From NCBI GenBank assembly GCA_900756555.1, contig CAAEKP010000050.1, positions 1 through 37,667 of the forward strand: a stretch of 37,667 nucleotides of DNA. The letters are read 5' to 3'. Under the pieces are notes generated by a model. It was not told the DNA's origin. It saw nothing but the letters and a program-made list of their open reading frames with translations, and made no database searches. Below are positions 7,973 through 16,060 of this stretch, in pieces. The number at the start of each line of letters is the position of its first letter. Within the stretch, counting starts at the first letter, position 1. Source of the stretch: Peptococcaceae bacterium. GTDB lineage: Bacteria; Bacillota; Peptococcia; Peptococcales; Peptococcaceae. The translations under genes were made by a program, and so were the position numbers.

Positions 7973-9430
7973 ATGAAACGGAAAGCAAAATGGAAGTTAG
8001 CGGCAGGGGTATTGCTTTTGCTGCTGTGTCTGTTTGTTGCAGGTTGTGTTGGCGTGAATGATGCGAAGGACGCTCATCAGCAGGTATATATCACCTATGG
8101 CACAAACATGACCAGTAATGAGTGGCAGTTGGAATACAGTGCCATTTCTCGTGATGGCGAGATTATTTTGCCGATTGCGCAACGGCAAATAACAGTAATC
8201 TGCGATAAAAAAACGGGAAAGCAGCTGTGGCTGCAAACCAGAGAGCAGTATGTGGATGATCCTGATTTGACTGCTGCGGAGTTGTATGAGGACAACAACT
8301 GGGAACATGTTCACAGCAAGTACACCTTGTATGACCTGAAGGGGAATCTGCTGCAGGAAATGGGCGAGCGGGCTGTGTGGACTGTATACGGCGATTGGGT
8401 ACTGTACAGTGATGGTAAACTGGAAAGCCAGAAAGACGGAACAGTTTTGTTTGATGATGTGAGTGATTTCTCTGTGGCGGAGAATCATTTCCTGCTGAAT
8501 TGTCAGGGAAACAGCAAGGTACGGGTTACGAACGATAATTTGCAGGTGCTGTGGGAACGGGATGGCGGCGGCAGTGTTCTGCAGGACAATAATTCCATTC
8601 TTTTACGGCAAAAGGACGGTTTTTTAGGTATTCTTGATTTCGACGGCACAGAAGTTTTACCTTGCCAGTATGACTATTTAGATTGTTCTTCCCCTTCTGG
8701 TCGCTGCATTGCGGAGCGAGATGAGAAATACATGGTAGTATCCTTGCAGGATGGCAGTGTCCTGTATGAAGAAAAAGAGCCGAACATCGAAATTTACTAT
8801 GCGGATGATGCAGTGCTGCTTCGGCGTGACTGGAACATAAATGCTGAGGGAAATCGTAATATGACGGTGCAGATGTATAACTACGATGGTCAGGCCATCA
8901 GTGATGTATATCAGTATATGTATCAGGAAAGTGGTTTGACATTGCCGGAGCAGAAAAACCTGTTTATGGCTGGTACTGCGGATGGTGAACCTGTGCTGCT
9001 TGACCAGACCGGGCAGGAATTGTTCAAAGGAAAAGCGGGAGAATGGTTCAATTTGGTGACGGAGGATCGGATAACTGTCACAAACACATCCGACAAGGAA
9101 GAAGGATACAGTGCTGTGTTGCAGACGCTGGACGGCAAAGTGCTGAATCCGAAAGAATATGATGGGATATATCCGGTTTATTTAAGTAGCAAAGATGGTG
9201 CATCCAGTCAGAGAGCGGCTATGGTCGTTGGCAATTACAGTTTTGGCAATACTGCTTTGGTAGATTTGCTGGACGCAGACGGCAACATTTTAATTGAACA
9301 GGCCAAATCAATTCAGGCGCTGGATGAAGACCGTTTCTGGGTAGAAAAAGGTTTCTCACAGGGTCTGATGGATAAGGAAGGTAACTGGCTTTACGAACAG
9401 TCATTGTTTGATTCAACGGTAGACGAATAA
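7973..9430 (+). CDS. Lipoprotein with WG-repeat-like segments
   Basis: Secreted lipid-anchored protein of 485 residues; function not recognised. The signal peptide is basic, then hydrophobic (LAAGVLLLLLCLFVAGC), with the lipobox VAGC. The body has several segments of the form GFLGILDFDGTEVLPCQYD and QGLMDKEGNWLYE, resembling WG (beta-propeller-like) repeats, which often occur in bacterial surface lipoproteins. I chose ATG 7973, behind GGGAGGCG, rather than an upstream in-frame ATG at 7940. The next gene, 13 bases away, encodes a PstS-like lipoprotein, so the two are likely made together at the cell surface. Confidence 0.75.
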   Translation: MKRKAKWKLAAGVLLLLLCLFVAGCVGVNDAKDAHQQVYITYGTNMTSNEWQLEYSAISRDGEIILPIAQRQITVICDKKTGKQLWLQTREQYVDDPDLTAAELYEDNNWEHVHSKYTLYDLKGNLLQEMGERAVWTVYGDWVLYSDGKLESQKDGTVLFDDVSDFSVAENHFLLNCQGNSKVRVTNDNLQVLWERDGGGSVLQDNNSILLRQKDGFLGILDFDGTEVLPCQYDYLDCSSPSGRCIAERDEKYMVVSLQDGSVLYEEKEPNIEIYYADDAVLLRRDWNINAEGNRNMTVQMYNYDGQAISDVYQYMYQESGLTLPEQKNLFMAGTADGEPVLLDQTGQELFKGKAGEWFNLVTEDRITVTNTSDKEEGYSAVLQTLDGKVLNPKEYDGIYPVYLSSKDGASSQRAAMVVGNYSFGNTALVDLLDADGNILIEQAKSIQALDEDRFWVEKGFSQGLMDKEGNWLYEQSLFDSTVDE

Positions 9431-9443
9431 AGGAGGTCGCACG

Positions 9444-10358
9444 ATGAACAAGAAAACCTGTATGACCGTAACAGTAGTTTTACTGGCCGCGCTATTGCTA
9501 TTAACTGGCTGTAATCAGAATCAGCAGAACAGTCAGAATGCAGAACAGCCAGAACAAGTGTCGTTGCAGCTGGCGTTAGAGGATTACCCTGTGATGGATG
9601 GTTCCACCGCTAATTTGCCTATGATGGCAGAAATTTTAGCAGAAGTGGGCAATATCCCGCTGGAGGAAGCCGAAGACCTGACAAAGTGCAGCAAAACATC
9701 ACAGGCTTGGGAAAACATCACCAATGGCAATGCAGATATCCTGCTGGTGTACGAAGCAGCAGAAGAAACAAAGGCTAAAGTAGCAGCATCTGGTGTGGAA
9801 CTGGAAATCACGCCAGTGGGGCGGGACGCACTGGTGTTTATCAACAACGAGAACAACCCGGTGGAAAGCCTGACACAGCAGCAGTTGACCGACATCTATA
9901 CTGGAAAAATCACCAACTGGCAGGAAGTGGGCGGTGAAAATCAGGATATCATTGCTTATCAGCGCAAGGAAACCAGCGGCAGTCAATCACTGTTTATGAA
10001 ATTGCTGATGCAGGGACAGCAGCCGATGGAAGCACCGCAGACACTGAAACCGGCGGAGATGGATATGCTCATTGACGAGCTGGCCCGTTACAATAATGAA
10101 GGCAATGCCCTGGGGTACTCGGTGTTCTATTATGCTAACTATATGTATCAGCAGCCAGGCCTGCGGTTTTTGCAGGTGGATGGTGTGGCACCCAGCGATG
10201 AAACCATCGCCGATGGCAGTTATCCACTGCTCAACGAATATTATGTAGTCATTCGCGCTGATGAACCGGCTGACAGCCCAGCTCGGCAACTGCGGGATTG
10301 GATACTCAGTGACGAGGGAAAAGCTGCGCTGGTGAAAGCGGGTTACATTCCAGTGTAA
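9444..10358 (+). CDS. PstS-like substrate-binding lipoprotein
   Basis: Lipoprotein of 304 residues with lipobox LTGC. It has features of phosphate/oxyanion-binding PstS-like proteins (PBP_like_2): DGSTANLPMM early, AWENITNGNADILLVYEA, the segment DALVFINNENNPVESLTQQQLTDIYTG (15-20 residue parts visible) and TNWQEVGG, and ETSGSQSLF (the ligand-loop Ser-Gly-Ser type). No Pst permease genes are adjacent, so it may be an orphan sensor or scavenger rather than a transporter component. A strong AAAGGAGG precedes the start. It is coupled to the WG-repeat lipoprotein upstream and followed 45 bases later by a small XRE regulator gene. Confidence 0.85.
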   Translation: MNKKTCMTVTVVLLAALLLLTGCNQNQQNSQNAEQPEQVSLQLALEDYPVMDGSTANLPMMAEILAEVGNIPLEEAEDLTKCSKTSQAWENITNGNADILLVYEAAEETKAKVAASGVELEITPVGRDALVFINNENNPVESLTQQQLTDIYTGKITNWQEVGGENQDIIAYQRKETSGSQSLFMKLLMQGQQPMEAPQTLKPAEMDMLIDELARYNNEGNALGYSVFYYANYMYQQPGLRFLQVDGVAPSDETIADGSYPLLNEYYVVIRADEPADSPARQLRDWILSDEGKAALVKAGYIPV

Positions 10359-10403
10359 AAATTTGTAGTACCACTACTTACCGTTATCGCTAAGGAGGTG
10401 ATA

Positions 10404-10649
10404 ATGGTGGGCAGTCGAGAAGTGTTAAGCGAAAATTTGAAGCGGTACAGAAAAAAGAATGCTTTACAGCAAGATACGCTGGCGGTTAAGTGTGGTATAA
10501 GCACGCGGGAATACGGCAAAATCGAACGGTGTCAGGTAAATCCGTCTTTGCAGACTTTGGATAAACTGATTGCCGGTACTGGGTTAACCGTGGCGCAGTT
10601 ATTGGCAGAAGATTTCTTTGCCGAAGACGAAAACGGCGAAGAAAAATAA
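10404..10649 (+). CDS. Small XRE-family DNA-binding protein
   Basis: An 81-residue cytosolic regulator that is almost entirely one helix-turn-helix domain: LSENLKRYRKKNALQQDTLA, then the recognition region CGISTREYGKIERCQVNPSL and DKLIAGTGLTVAQLL. There is no extra sensing domain. I chose ATG 10404, spaced five bases from AAGGAGG, over the GTG at 10398 that overlaps the ribosome site. It may be co-transcribed with the two lipoprotein genes. Its target is unknown. Confidence 0.88.
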   Translation: MVGSREVLSENLKRYRKKNALQQDTLAVKCGISTREYGKIERCQVNPSLQTLDKLIAGTGLTVAQLLAEDFFAEDENGEEK

Positions 10650-10676
10650 CGGGAACGATAATTTATTTTGCAGGCT

Positions 10677-10724
10677 GCGCTCCCAGGTACGCAAAAAATT
10701 TGCAGTGCCTGGGAGCGCTATTTT
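10677..10724 (+). terminator. Strong Rho-independent terminator
   Basis: A 14-bp stem (10677-10690 with 10705-10718) followed by TATTTT. It separates the lipoprotein/XRE genes from the valS leader, whose promoter starts three bases later. Confidence 0.85.
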
Positions 10725-10726
10725 GC

Positions 10727-10755
10727 TTGACATCGGCCCATGGCTATGCTATTCT
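10727..10755 (+). promoter_or_regulatory. valS promoter
   Basis: A perfect TTGACA (10727-10732), a 17-base spacer and TATTCT (10750-10755), directly upstream of the T-box leader. Confidence 0.85.
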
Positions 10756-10761
10756 GTACAA

Positions 10762-11043
10762 ATAATAATTGAAAATTATCATCATCACAGATGGGGAAGA
10801 GTACAGTGCTGTACTGTCGGCAGAGAGGAAAACCACGGCTGTAAGTTTTCTGTCAGAGGTACTGGAAGGTAGCCCCGGAGATACAATGCTGAACCAGCCC
10901 TACTTATGGTAAATTTGGACTGCCAGGTATTGTCGGGTAAGCCCGTTACAGCAGAGAGAGCCCGTCCGTTTTAACGGGGCGGGAACAAAGGTGGTACCAC
11001 GGAAGCTGCGCTTTCGTCCTTTTCAGGATGAAAGCGTTTTTTT
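10762..11043 (+). promoter_or_regulatory. T-box leader controlling valS
   Basis: tRNA-sensing leader RNA. The T-box proper, AAAGGTGGTACCACGG (about 10988-11002), carries the TGGT bulge that would pair with the ACCA end of uncharged tRNA-Val. It overlaps the antiterminator. The terminator stem is 11009-11019 with 11026-11036, then seven T. Upstream, GCAGAGAGGAAAACC is Stem I-like, and the GTA at 10859-10861 (GAGGTACTGG) is a candidate Val specifier codon. Known logic: uncharged tRNA-Val stabilises the antiterminator and turns on valS. The specifier choice is inference. Confidence 0.92.
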
Positions 11044-11158
11044 ATGCTCGAAATGACAATATCGAGCCCGCTGTTGGCGCAGTGCGTCAAGGCAATATGT
11101 TTAGCACACTTTTCTGTGCTGCAAGAGAAATCTTTTTAATGTTGAAAGGAGCCGGACA

Positions 11159-13810
11159 ATGGACGAAAGCAAGAACTTATCAAAAGTATATGATCCAAAA
11201 CAGGTAGAAGAACACTGGTATTCTGTGTGGGAACAGAATAAATATTTTGCAGGCAAAATGGAAGAAGGCAAACAGAACTTCTCCATCGTTATGCCGCCAC
11301 CAAACGTAACAGGTAAGCTGCACATGGGACATGCTATGGATAACACCATGCAGGATATTCTGGTGCGTTACAAACGGTTAAGCGGCTTCAATACCCTGTG
11401 GGTACCGGGCACTGACCACGCTGGTATCGCTACGCAGGCTAAAGTAGAAGCACAGCTGCAGAAGGAAGGCACCAACCGTTACGAAGTAGGCCGTGAAGAA
11501 TTCCTGCGCCGCACCTGGGCATGGAAAGAAGAATATGGCAACACCATCACCACGCAGCTGCGCAAGCTGGGCAGCTCCTGCGACTGGGACCGTGAACGGT
11601 TCACCATGGACGAAGGCTGCTCACAGGCAGTCAGAGAAGCCTTTGTGCGTTTATACAACAAAGGACTGATTTATCAGGGCAACTACATTGTAAACTGGTG
11701 CCCGCACTGCCAGACCACTATCTCTGATATCGAGGTAGAACACGTTGACCAGGAAGGTAAAATCTATTACTTCCGCTATCCAACCGAGGACGGTACAGAC
11801 AGCATTGAAATCGCTACCACCCGTCCGGAAACCATGATGGGCGATACTGCTGTTGCTGTTCATCCAGATGATGAGCGCTATGCGCATTTGATTGGTAAAA
11901 ATCTGGTGCTGCCGGTAGTAGGCCGCATCATTCCAGTGATTGCCGATGAATATGTAGAAAAAGAATTTGGTACCGGCGCTGTTAAAATTACCCCGGCTCA
12001 CGACCCGAACGACTTTGAAGTGGGTAACCGCCATAACCTGCCACAGGTAGTTGTAATTGATAAACAGGGTAAAATGAATGATGAAGCGGGCAAATACGCT
12101 GGTATGGACCGCTATGAATGCCGCAAACAGCTGGTAGAAGATTTAACAGCCAGCGGTGTGCTGACTAAAATTGAAGACCACAACAATTCTGTGGGTCATT
12201 GCTATCGCTGCCATACCGTTATTGAGCCGTTTGTAAGCAAGCAGTGGTTTGTAAAAATGGCTCCGCTGGCTAAACCAGCCATTGAAGCGGCGCACACTGG
12301 CGCTGTAAACTTTGTGCCGGAACGATTCACCAAAATTTATCTGGGCTGGCTGGAAAACATTCGCGACTGGTGCATTTCCCGTCAGTTATGGTGGGGGCAT
12401 CGTATCCCTGTTTGGTATTGTAAAGACTGCGGCGAAGTAATGTGCAGCACCACCGACATTGACACCTGCACCAAATGTGGCTCTAAGAATGTTGAGCAGG
12501 ATCCAGACGTGCTGGATACCTGGTTCAGCTCCGGTTTATGGCCATTCTCTACTATGGGCTGGCCAAACCAGACCAAAGAACTGAAAACCTTCTACCCAAC
12601 CAGCACACTGGTAACGGGCCGTGACATTATCTTTTTCTGGGTAGCCAGAATGTTGTTTGACGCGCTGGAATTTACCGGGCAATCTCCATTCAAAGATGTG
12701 CTGATTCACGGCTTAGTACTGGACAGCCAGGGTCGCAAGATGAGTAAATCTCTGGGCAATGGGATTGACCCACTGCAGGTGATTGATGAATATGGCGCTG
12801 ATACGCTGCGCTTTATGCTGATTACCGGCAACACCCCGGGGAACGATTTGCGTTTCCAGACCGAACGCCTGGAAGCATCCCGCAACTTTGCCAATAAAAT
12901 CTGGAATGCAACCCGTTTTGTACTGATGAATCTGGAAGATTATCAGCCAATGGCAGAAGACCAGCTGGAATACACCATGGCAGATAAATGGATTATCAGC
13001 CGTCTGAACTCTGTATCCAAAACCGTAACCCGTATGCTGGATGGCTACGATTTAGGCGAAGCAGCCCGTCAGATGTATGATTTCATCTGGAACGAATTCT
13101 GCGACTGGTACATTGAAATGGCAAAACCAAGATTGTACGGCAAAGAAAGCGAAATCAGCCGCCGCACTGCACAGCAGGTTATCGCCGGCGTACTGCGTGA
13201 TACCATGGTACTGCTGCATCCATTTATGCCGTTCATCACCGAAGAAATCTGGCAGCACCTGCCACACCAGGGCGAAACCATTATGTTGACCCAGTGGCCA
13301 ACTGCCGATGAAAGCAAAATCTCTGCGGAAATTGAAACGCAGATGACTGTGGTAATGGATGTTATTCGCGCCATCCGTAATATGCGCAGCGAAATGAACG
13401 TGCCACTGGGCAAAAAGGCAGACTGCATCATCGCTGCCAACAAAGAAGAACTGCTGGCAGTGCTGCGGGAAACCGCACCATATATTATCAATCTGGCTAC
13501 CTTAGAACAGCTGGATGTACAGCAGACACTGGCTGAAAAACCAGAACAGGCTGTGACTGCCGTTGTTCAGGGCATTGAAATCTTCCTGCCATTAAAAGGC
13601 CTGATTGATATGGACAAAGAAATTGCCCGTCTGGAAAAAGAAGTAGAAAAAATGAACAAAGAAATTGAACGGTTAGAAAAGAAACTGAACAATGCCGGGT
13701 TTGTAGCAAAAGCGCCAGCCGATGTGATTGCCGGAGAAAAAGAAAAGCTGACCAAATATCAGGACAGCAAAGCAGCGCTGGTGGCTCGTCTGGAAAGCTA
13801 CAAAGGCTAA
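11159..13810 (+). CDS. valS: Valyl-tRNA synthetase
   Basis: Charges tRNA-Val (class I synthetase, cytosol). The 883-residue length is standard. HMGH is at 55-58 in GKLHMGHAMDN, and KMSKS is at 527-531. Editing-domain landmarks (TTRPETMMGDTAV; TPAHDPNDFEVG) and zinc-ribbon-like cysteines are present. The end (from about residue 817) is the ValRS coiled coil MDKEIARLEKEVEKMNKEI that grips the tRNA. GAAAGGAGCC precedes the ATG. Expression is governed by the T-box leader upstream. The stop shares one base with the next start (TAATG), so trmO is translationally coupled. Confidence 0.98.
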   Translation: MDESKNLSKVYDPKQVEEHWYSVWEQNKYFAGKMEEGKQNFSIVMPPPNVTGKLHMGHAMDNTMQDILVRYKRLSGFNTLWVPGTDHAGIATQAKVEAQLQKEGTNRYEVGREEFLRRTWAWKEEYGNTITTQLRKLGSSCDWDRERFTMDEGCSQAVREAFVRLYNKGLIYQGNYIVNWCPHCQTTISDIEVEHVDQEGKIYYFRYPTEDGTDSIEIATTRPETMMGDTAVAVHPDDERYAHLIGKNLVLPVVGRIIPVIADEYVEKEFGTGAVKITPAHDPNDFEVGNRHNLPQVVVIDKQGKMNDEAGKYAGMDRYECRKQLVEDLTASGVLTKIEDHNNSVGHCYRCHTVIEPFVSKQWFVKMAPLAKPAIEAAHTGAVNFVPERFTKIYLGWLENIRDWCISRQLWWGHRIPVWYCKDCGEVMCSTTDIDTCTKCGSKNVEQDPDVLDTWFSSGLWPFSTMGWPNQTKELKTFYPTSTLVTGRDIIFFWVARMLFDALEFTGQSPFKDVLIHGLVLDSQGRKMSKSLGNGIDPLQVIDEYGADTLRFMLITGNTPGNDLRFQTERLEASRNFANKIWNATRFVLMNLEDYQPMAEDQLEYTMADKWIISRLNSVSKTVTRMLDGYDLGEAARQMYDFIWNEFCDWYIEMAKPRLYGKESEISRRTAQQVIAGVLRDTMVLLHPFMPFITEEIWQHLPHQGETIMLTQWPTADESKISAEIETQMTVVMDVIRAIRNMRSEMNVPLGKKADCIIAANKEELLAVLRETAPYIINLATLEQLDVQQTLAEKPEQAVTAVVQGIEIFLPLKGLIDMDKEIARLEKEVEKMNKEIERLEKKLNNAGFVAKAPADVIAGEKEKLTKYQDSKAALVARLESYKG

Positions 13811-14481
13811 TGAAAATTATTGCTCGTATTCAGACCGATTTTCCTGATAAATTTGGGATTCCGCGGCAGAGCGGACTGGTGCAGGAGCTACAGGGAAAGA
13901 TTATTTTTGAGCCGGAGTTTCGCAGCCCAGAGGCTGTGCGCGGTTTAGAAGCGTTCTCGCATATCTGGCTGCTGTGGCAGTTTTCCAAATCCAACAAAGC
14001 TCAGTGGTCGCCAACGGTGCGGCCGCCGCGGCTGGGCGGCGACAAACGGGTGGGTGTATTTGCCACCCGCTCGCCCTTCCGTCCTAACGATATCGGTTTA
14101 TCCTCCGTGCGTTTAGAGCGCATTGAACTAGATGGACATGACGGCCCGGTGCTGTATGTGTCCGGTGCTGATCTGGCAGATGGTACGCCCATCTATGATA
14201 TCAAGCCCTATCTGCCTTATGTGGACTGTCATCCCGATGCCACCGAGGGCTTTACCAGCCAAACTAAACTGTATCAATTGCAGGTAGAGTTTCCGGCAGA
14301 ATTATTGGCCCGCTATCCGCAGGAAAAACAGGCTGCTATTCTGCACGTACTGGAGCAGGACCCGCGACCTGCCTATATTGATGACCCGGAACGAATTTAC
14401 GGCTTATCCTTTGCGGGTTATGATGTGAAGTTTAAGGTGAGCGGGAGTATATTGACCGTGTGCGATGTAGTAAAACTGTAA
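13810..14481 (+). CDS. trmO: tRNA (adenine37-N6)-methyltransferase
   Basis: TsaA/TrmO family (formerly YaeB/VirR): SAM-dependent N6-methylation of the t6A37 base in certain threonine tRNAs. The 223-residue protein shows the single-sheet beta-barrel family motifs: FPDKFGIPRQSG near the start, FSHIWLLWQF, FATRSPFRPNDIGLSSVRLE, and DGTPIYDIKPYLPYVDC. A C-terminal extension (EDPRPAYIDDPERIYGLSFAGYD-like, read in parts) is the usual second domain. The ATG overlaps the valS stop by one base, so it depends on ribosomes finishing valS, and a tRNA-modifying enzyme shares T-box control with valS. Confidence 0.93.
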   Translation: MKIIARIQTDFPDKFGIPRQSGLVQELQGKIIFEPEFRSPEAVRGLEAFSHIWLLWQFSKSNKAQWSPTVRPPRLGGDKRVGVFATRSPFRPNDIGLSSVRLERIELDGHDGPVLYVSGADLADGTPIYDIKPYLPYVDCHPDATEGFTSQTKLYQLQVEFPAELLARYPQEKQAAILHVLEQDPRPAYIDDPERIYGLSFAGYDVKFKVSGSILTVCDVVKL

Positions 14482-14553
14482 ATGAACCAGCCCTTTGGGT
14501 GAATAAATATCCTTGTTAATTGAAAGGAATCCTGTGTCCTTTGACAAAAAACA

Positions 14554-14580
14554 GTGTGTCACTTTTGGCACACTTTTTTT
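14554..14580 (+). terminator. Terminator of the valS-trmO operon
   Basis: An 8-bp stem (14554-14561 with 14566-14573), a CTTT loop and seven T. The right arm CTTTTGGCACA also matches the half-site of the palindromes further downstream. Confidence 0.75.
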
Positions 14581-14752
14581 ATGTAAAGATAGTATCAGTT
14601 GGTTATTTTTTATGTAGAAAACAGAATTTATACCATATAGTTATACCAACAAAAAATTTTTATTATTATCATGATTTGGTTACAGAAATATACTGGAAAC
14701 TGTAACTAAAATGTGGTATACTGTCTGATAAGAACAGAAGAGATGTGTATTC

Positions 14753-14848
14753 ATGAAGATTACAATGAAAACTGCATTGTGTCAAAATGTTTCGTTCTGT
14801 TGTAAAAACAACGATGGCGTGATTTGTGCCAAAAAGTATACTTTTTGA
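14753..14848 (+). CDS. Candidate 31-residue leader peptide
   Basis: An ATG-to-TGA frame of 31 codons starts about 24 bases after a likely transcription start and ends inside the first palindrome, just before the terminator-like hairpin. The peptide begins MKITMKTALCQNVSFCCKNN and has four cysteines. The ribosome site (AGAAGAG, distant) is weak. It could be a leader peptide coupled to attenuation, or a chance ORF. Confidence 0.25.
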   Translation: MKITMKTALCQNVSFCCKNNDGVICAKKYTF

Positions 14849-14852
14849 CACA
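14825..14852. promoter_or_regulatory. 28-bp GTATAC-centred palindrome (operator candidate)
   Basis: A dyad of 28 bases with a single mismatched pair; the central 18 bases, CAAAAAGTATACTTTTTG (14830-14847), are a perfect palindrome, with TGTG/CACA outer arms. Such size and symmetry fit a dimeric helix-turn-helix protein. A near copy lies 94 bases downstream. Confidence 0.6.
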
Positions 14853-14873
14853 GTAAAAAAAATACTACCGCTA

Positions 14874-14915
14874 GTGGGTATGTAGTGTGTGAAACACTAT
14901 ATATCCACTTTTTTT
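14874..14915 (+). terminator. Attenuator-like terminator hairpin
   Basis: A 15-bp stem (14874-14888 with 14894-14908, two G-U pairs), a 5-base loop GTGAA and seven T. It lies upstream of the first gene of the locus, so it either ends a short transcript or attenuates the operon. Confidence 0.65.
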
Positions 14916-14918
14916 GTG

Positions 14919-14946
14919 TGTGCCAGAAAGTATACTTTTTGAATCA
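14919..14946. promoter_or_regulatory. Second copy of the GTATAC palindrome
   Basis: The first 24 bases match the copy at 14825 at 23 positions; the outer right arm is degenerate. The core is CAGAAAGTATACTTTTTG (14924-14941). The centre-to-centre distance of 94 bp is close to nine helical turns, so bound dimers would lie on the same DNA face. Confidence 0.55.
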
Positions 14947-14977
14947 CTATCATGCTGTTGGAACAGGAGGTGGAGTT

Positions 14978-15415
14978 TTGTCAGTTGTTTCACTGCACAA
15001 GGTACCCGCGCGGCGGGAGACCAGTGTAATACGGATTTACAGCTATCAGGATAAAAACCTGCAAGGTACGTTCTATCATCCTTACTATGACCGTGAAATG
15101 GCGTTTTCTAACCTTACCAGATTGCTTTTTTTGATGGATGAGGCGGTAGAGAAGGCCAAACCAACGCCGGGGGTTATTCCTAGCCTGCGTTTTGGCGATA
15201 AACCAGAGGCGGCAGAGGCAGGTAAGCGGCGAAAAACGATAGCTACTTTTTATGTCACTGTTTTTTACGTCGATAATGCTACCTGGCAGGGCAAAGTGAT
15301 TTGGGCAGAGCGCAAGCGGGAGATAGCTTTCCGCAGTGCCTTAGAGCTGATTTTGCTGCTGGACAGTGCATTGGTGCAGAACGATGACAGTGTAGAATTA
15401 GCATTTGTTCAGTGA
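14978..15415 (+). CDS. Small protein with two copies of one module; surface-locus opener
   Basis: A 145-residue protein with no signal peptide or membrane segment, so probably cytosolic; I assign no function. It is an internal duplication. About residues 14-55 (SVIRIYSYQDKNLQGTFYH, then DREMAFSNLTRLLFLMDEAV) and 88-132 (TFYVTVFYVDNATWQGKVI, then REIAFRSALELILLLDSAL) share beta-strand, N..(W)QG, RE.AF, helix LL.LLD.A in the same order. The two halves are joined by a charged linker. I chose TTG 14978, spaced seven bases from AGGAGGTGGAG, over an upstream frame start at 14885 that lacks a site and runs through the terminator hairpin. As first gene before sipW it may regulate or assist the secreted subunits. 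Confidence 0.75.
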   Translation: MSVVSLHKVPARRETSVIRIYSYQDKNLQGTFYHPYYDREMAFSNLTRLLFLMDEAVEKAKPTPGVIPSLRFGDKPEAAEAGKRRKTIATFYVTVFYVDNATWQGKVIWAERKREIAFRSALELILLLDSALVQNDDSVELAFVQ

Positions 15416-15487
15416 ATTGGCCGATACAGGTGTATAGAAGTATCGCGCGGGTGACTCTTTGCAGAAAAACAAAAAAGCGAGAATTTT

Positions 15488-16060
15488 ATGGCAAATACAT
15501 TAAAAAAAATCTGGAACATCGTTACCAGCGTTCTGGTGGCGGCGGTGGTTATTATCGCGTTGCTGCTGGCTGGCCCACGGCTGCTGGGGATGGACGTATT
15601 TACCGTACTTTCCGGCTCCATGGAGCCAACGTATCACACAGGGTCATTGATTTATGTAAGAGATGTGGAGCCTGCCGACATTGAACCGGGGCAAGTGATT
15701 ACTTTTATGTTGGACGAAGATACTGTGGCTACCCACCGTGTGGTGGAAGTGGTGCCCGATGCCGAAGATCCTACCGTGCTGCGGTATCGCACCAAAGGTG
15801 ATGCCAACGATGCCGAGGACGGCGGGCTGGTGCATTACAAAAATGTGCTTGGCACACCAGTGTTCACTGTGCCGTATATGGGCTACTTCGCCAACTATAT
15901 TCAGAATCCGCCGGGCAAATATCTGGCCATATCCGCAGGTGCTATTGTGCTGATTATGGTATTTCTACCAGAGCTGTTTGACAGTGACGAGGACGCAGCC
16001 AACAAGAAGCGCCGCAAGAAGAAAAAGGGCGAAACAGAAGATTCTGAAACACACATTTAA
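15488..16060 (+). CDS. sipW: SipW-type signal peptidase I
   Basis: Membrane serine protease that removes the special signal peptides of TasA/camelysin-like proteins. The 190-residue protein has an N-terminal membrane helix (about 11-33), the nucleophile Ser44 in VLSGSMEPT and His83 in VATHRVVE, in place of the Lys of ordinary bacterial type I peptidases; this Ser-His form defines the ER/SipW type. A second membrane helix (about 144-162) and a lysine-rich tail KKRRKKKKGE follow, as in SipW. The ribosome site is weak (GCGAG). Five genes downstream encode proteins with SipW-type signals, which are its obvious substrates. Confidence 0.94.
   Translation: MANTLKKIWNIVTSVLVAAVVIIALLLAGPRLLGMDVFTVLSGSMEPTYHTGSLIYVRDVEPADIEPGQVITFMLDEDTVATHRVVEVVPDAEDPTVLRYRTKGDANDAEDGGLVHYKNVLGTPVFTVPYMGYFANYIQNPPGKYLAISAGAIVLIMVFLPELFDSDEDAANKKRRKKKKGETEDSETHI

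Larger units (their letters stand above)
14582..14977 (+). promoter_or_regulatory. Regulatory region of the surface-structure locus
   Basis: About 400 bases without a recognisable protein gene. It contains a TATACT -10-like hexamer at 14717-14722 (weak -35 TGGAAA 17 bases upstream), a 31-codon candidate leader ORF (14753-14848), two GTATAC palindromes (14825-14852 and 14919-14946), a half-site TGTGTCAAAA (14778-14787) and a terminator-like hairpin (14874-14915). The layout implies repressor or activator control plus possible attenuation of the genes that follow. Confidence 0.55.

Noticed and set aside
10404..10649. XRE protein as the regulator binding the GTATAC palindromes
   Set aside because: It lies 4 kb away with valS-trmO between, and nothing in the sequence links the two.
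10618..10872. Open frame overlapping the end of the XRE gene
   Set aside because: It runs through a terminator, the valS promoter and the T-box Stem I, and has no ribosome site of its own.
14885..14977. Longer N-terminus for the two-module protein
   Set aside because: It would begin inside the terminator hairpin and pass through the palindrome; the TTG at 14978 has the ideal ribosome site.
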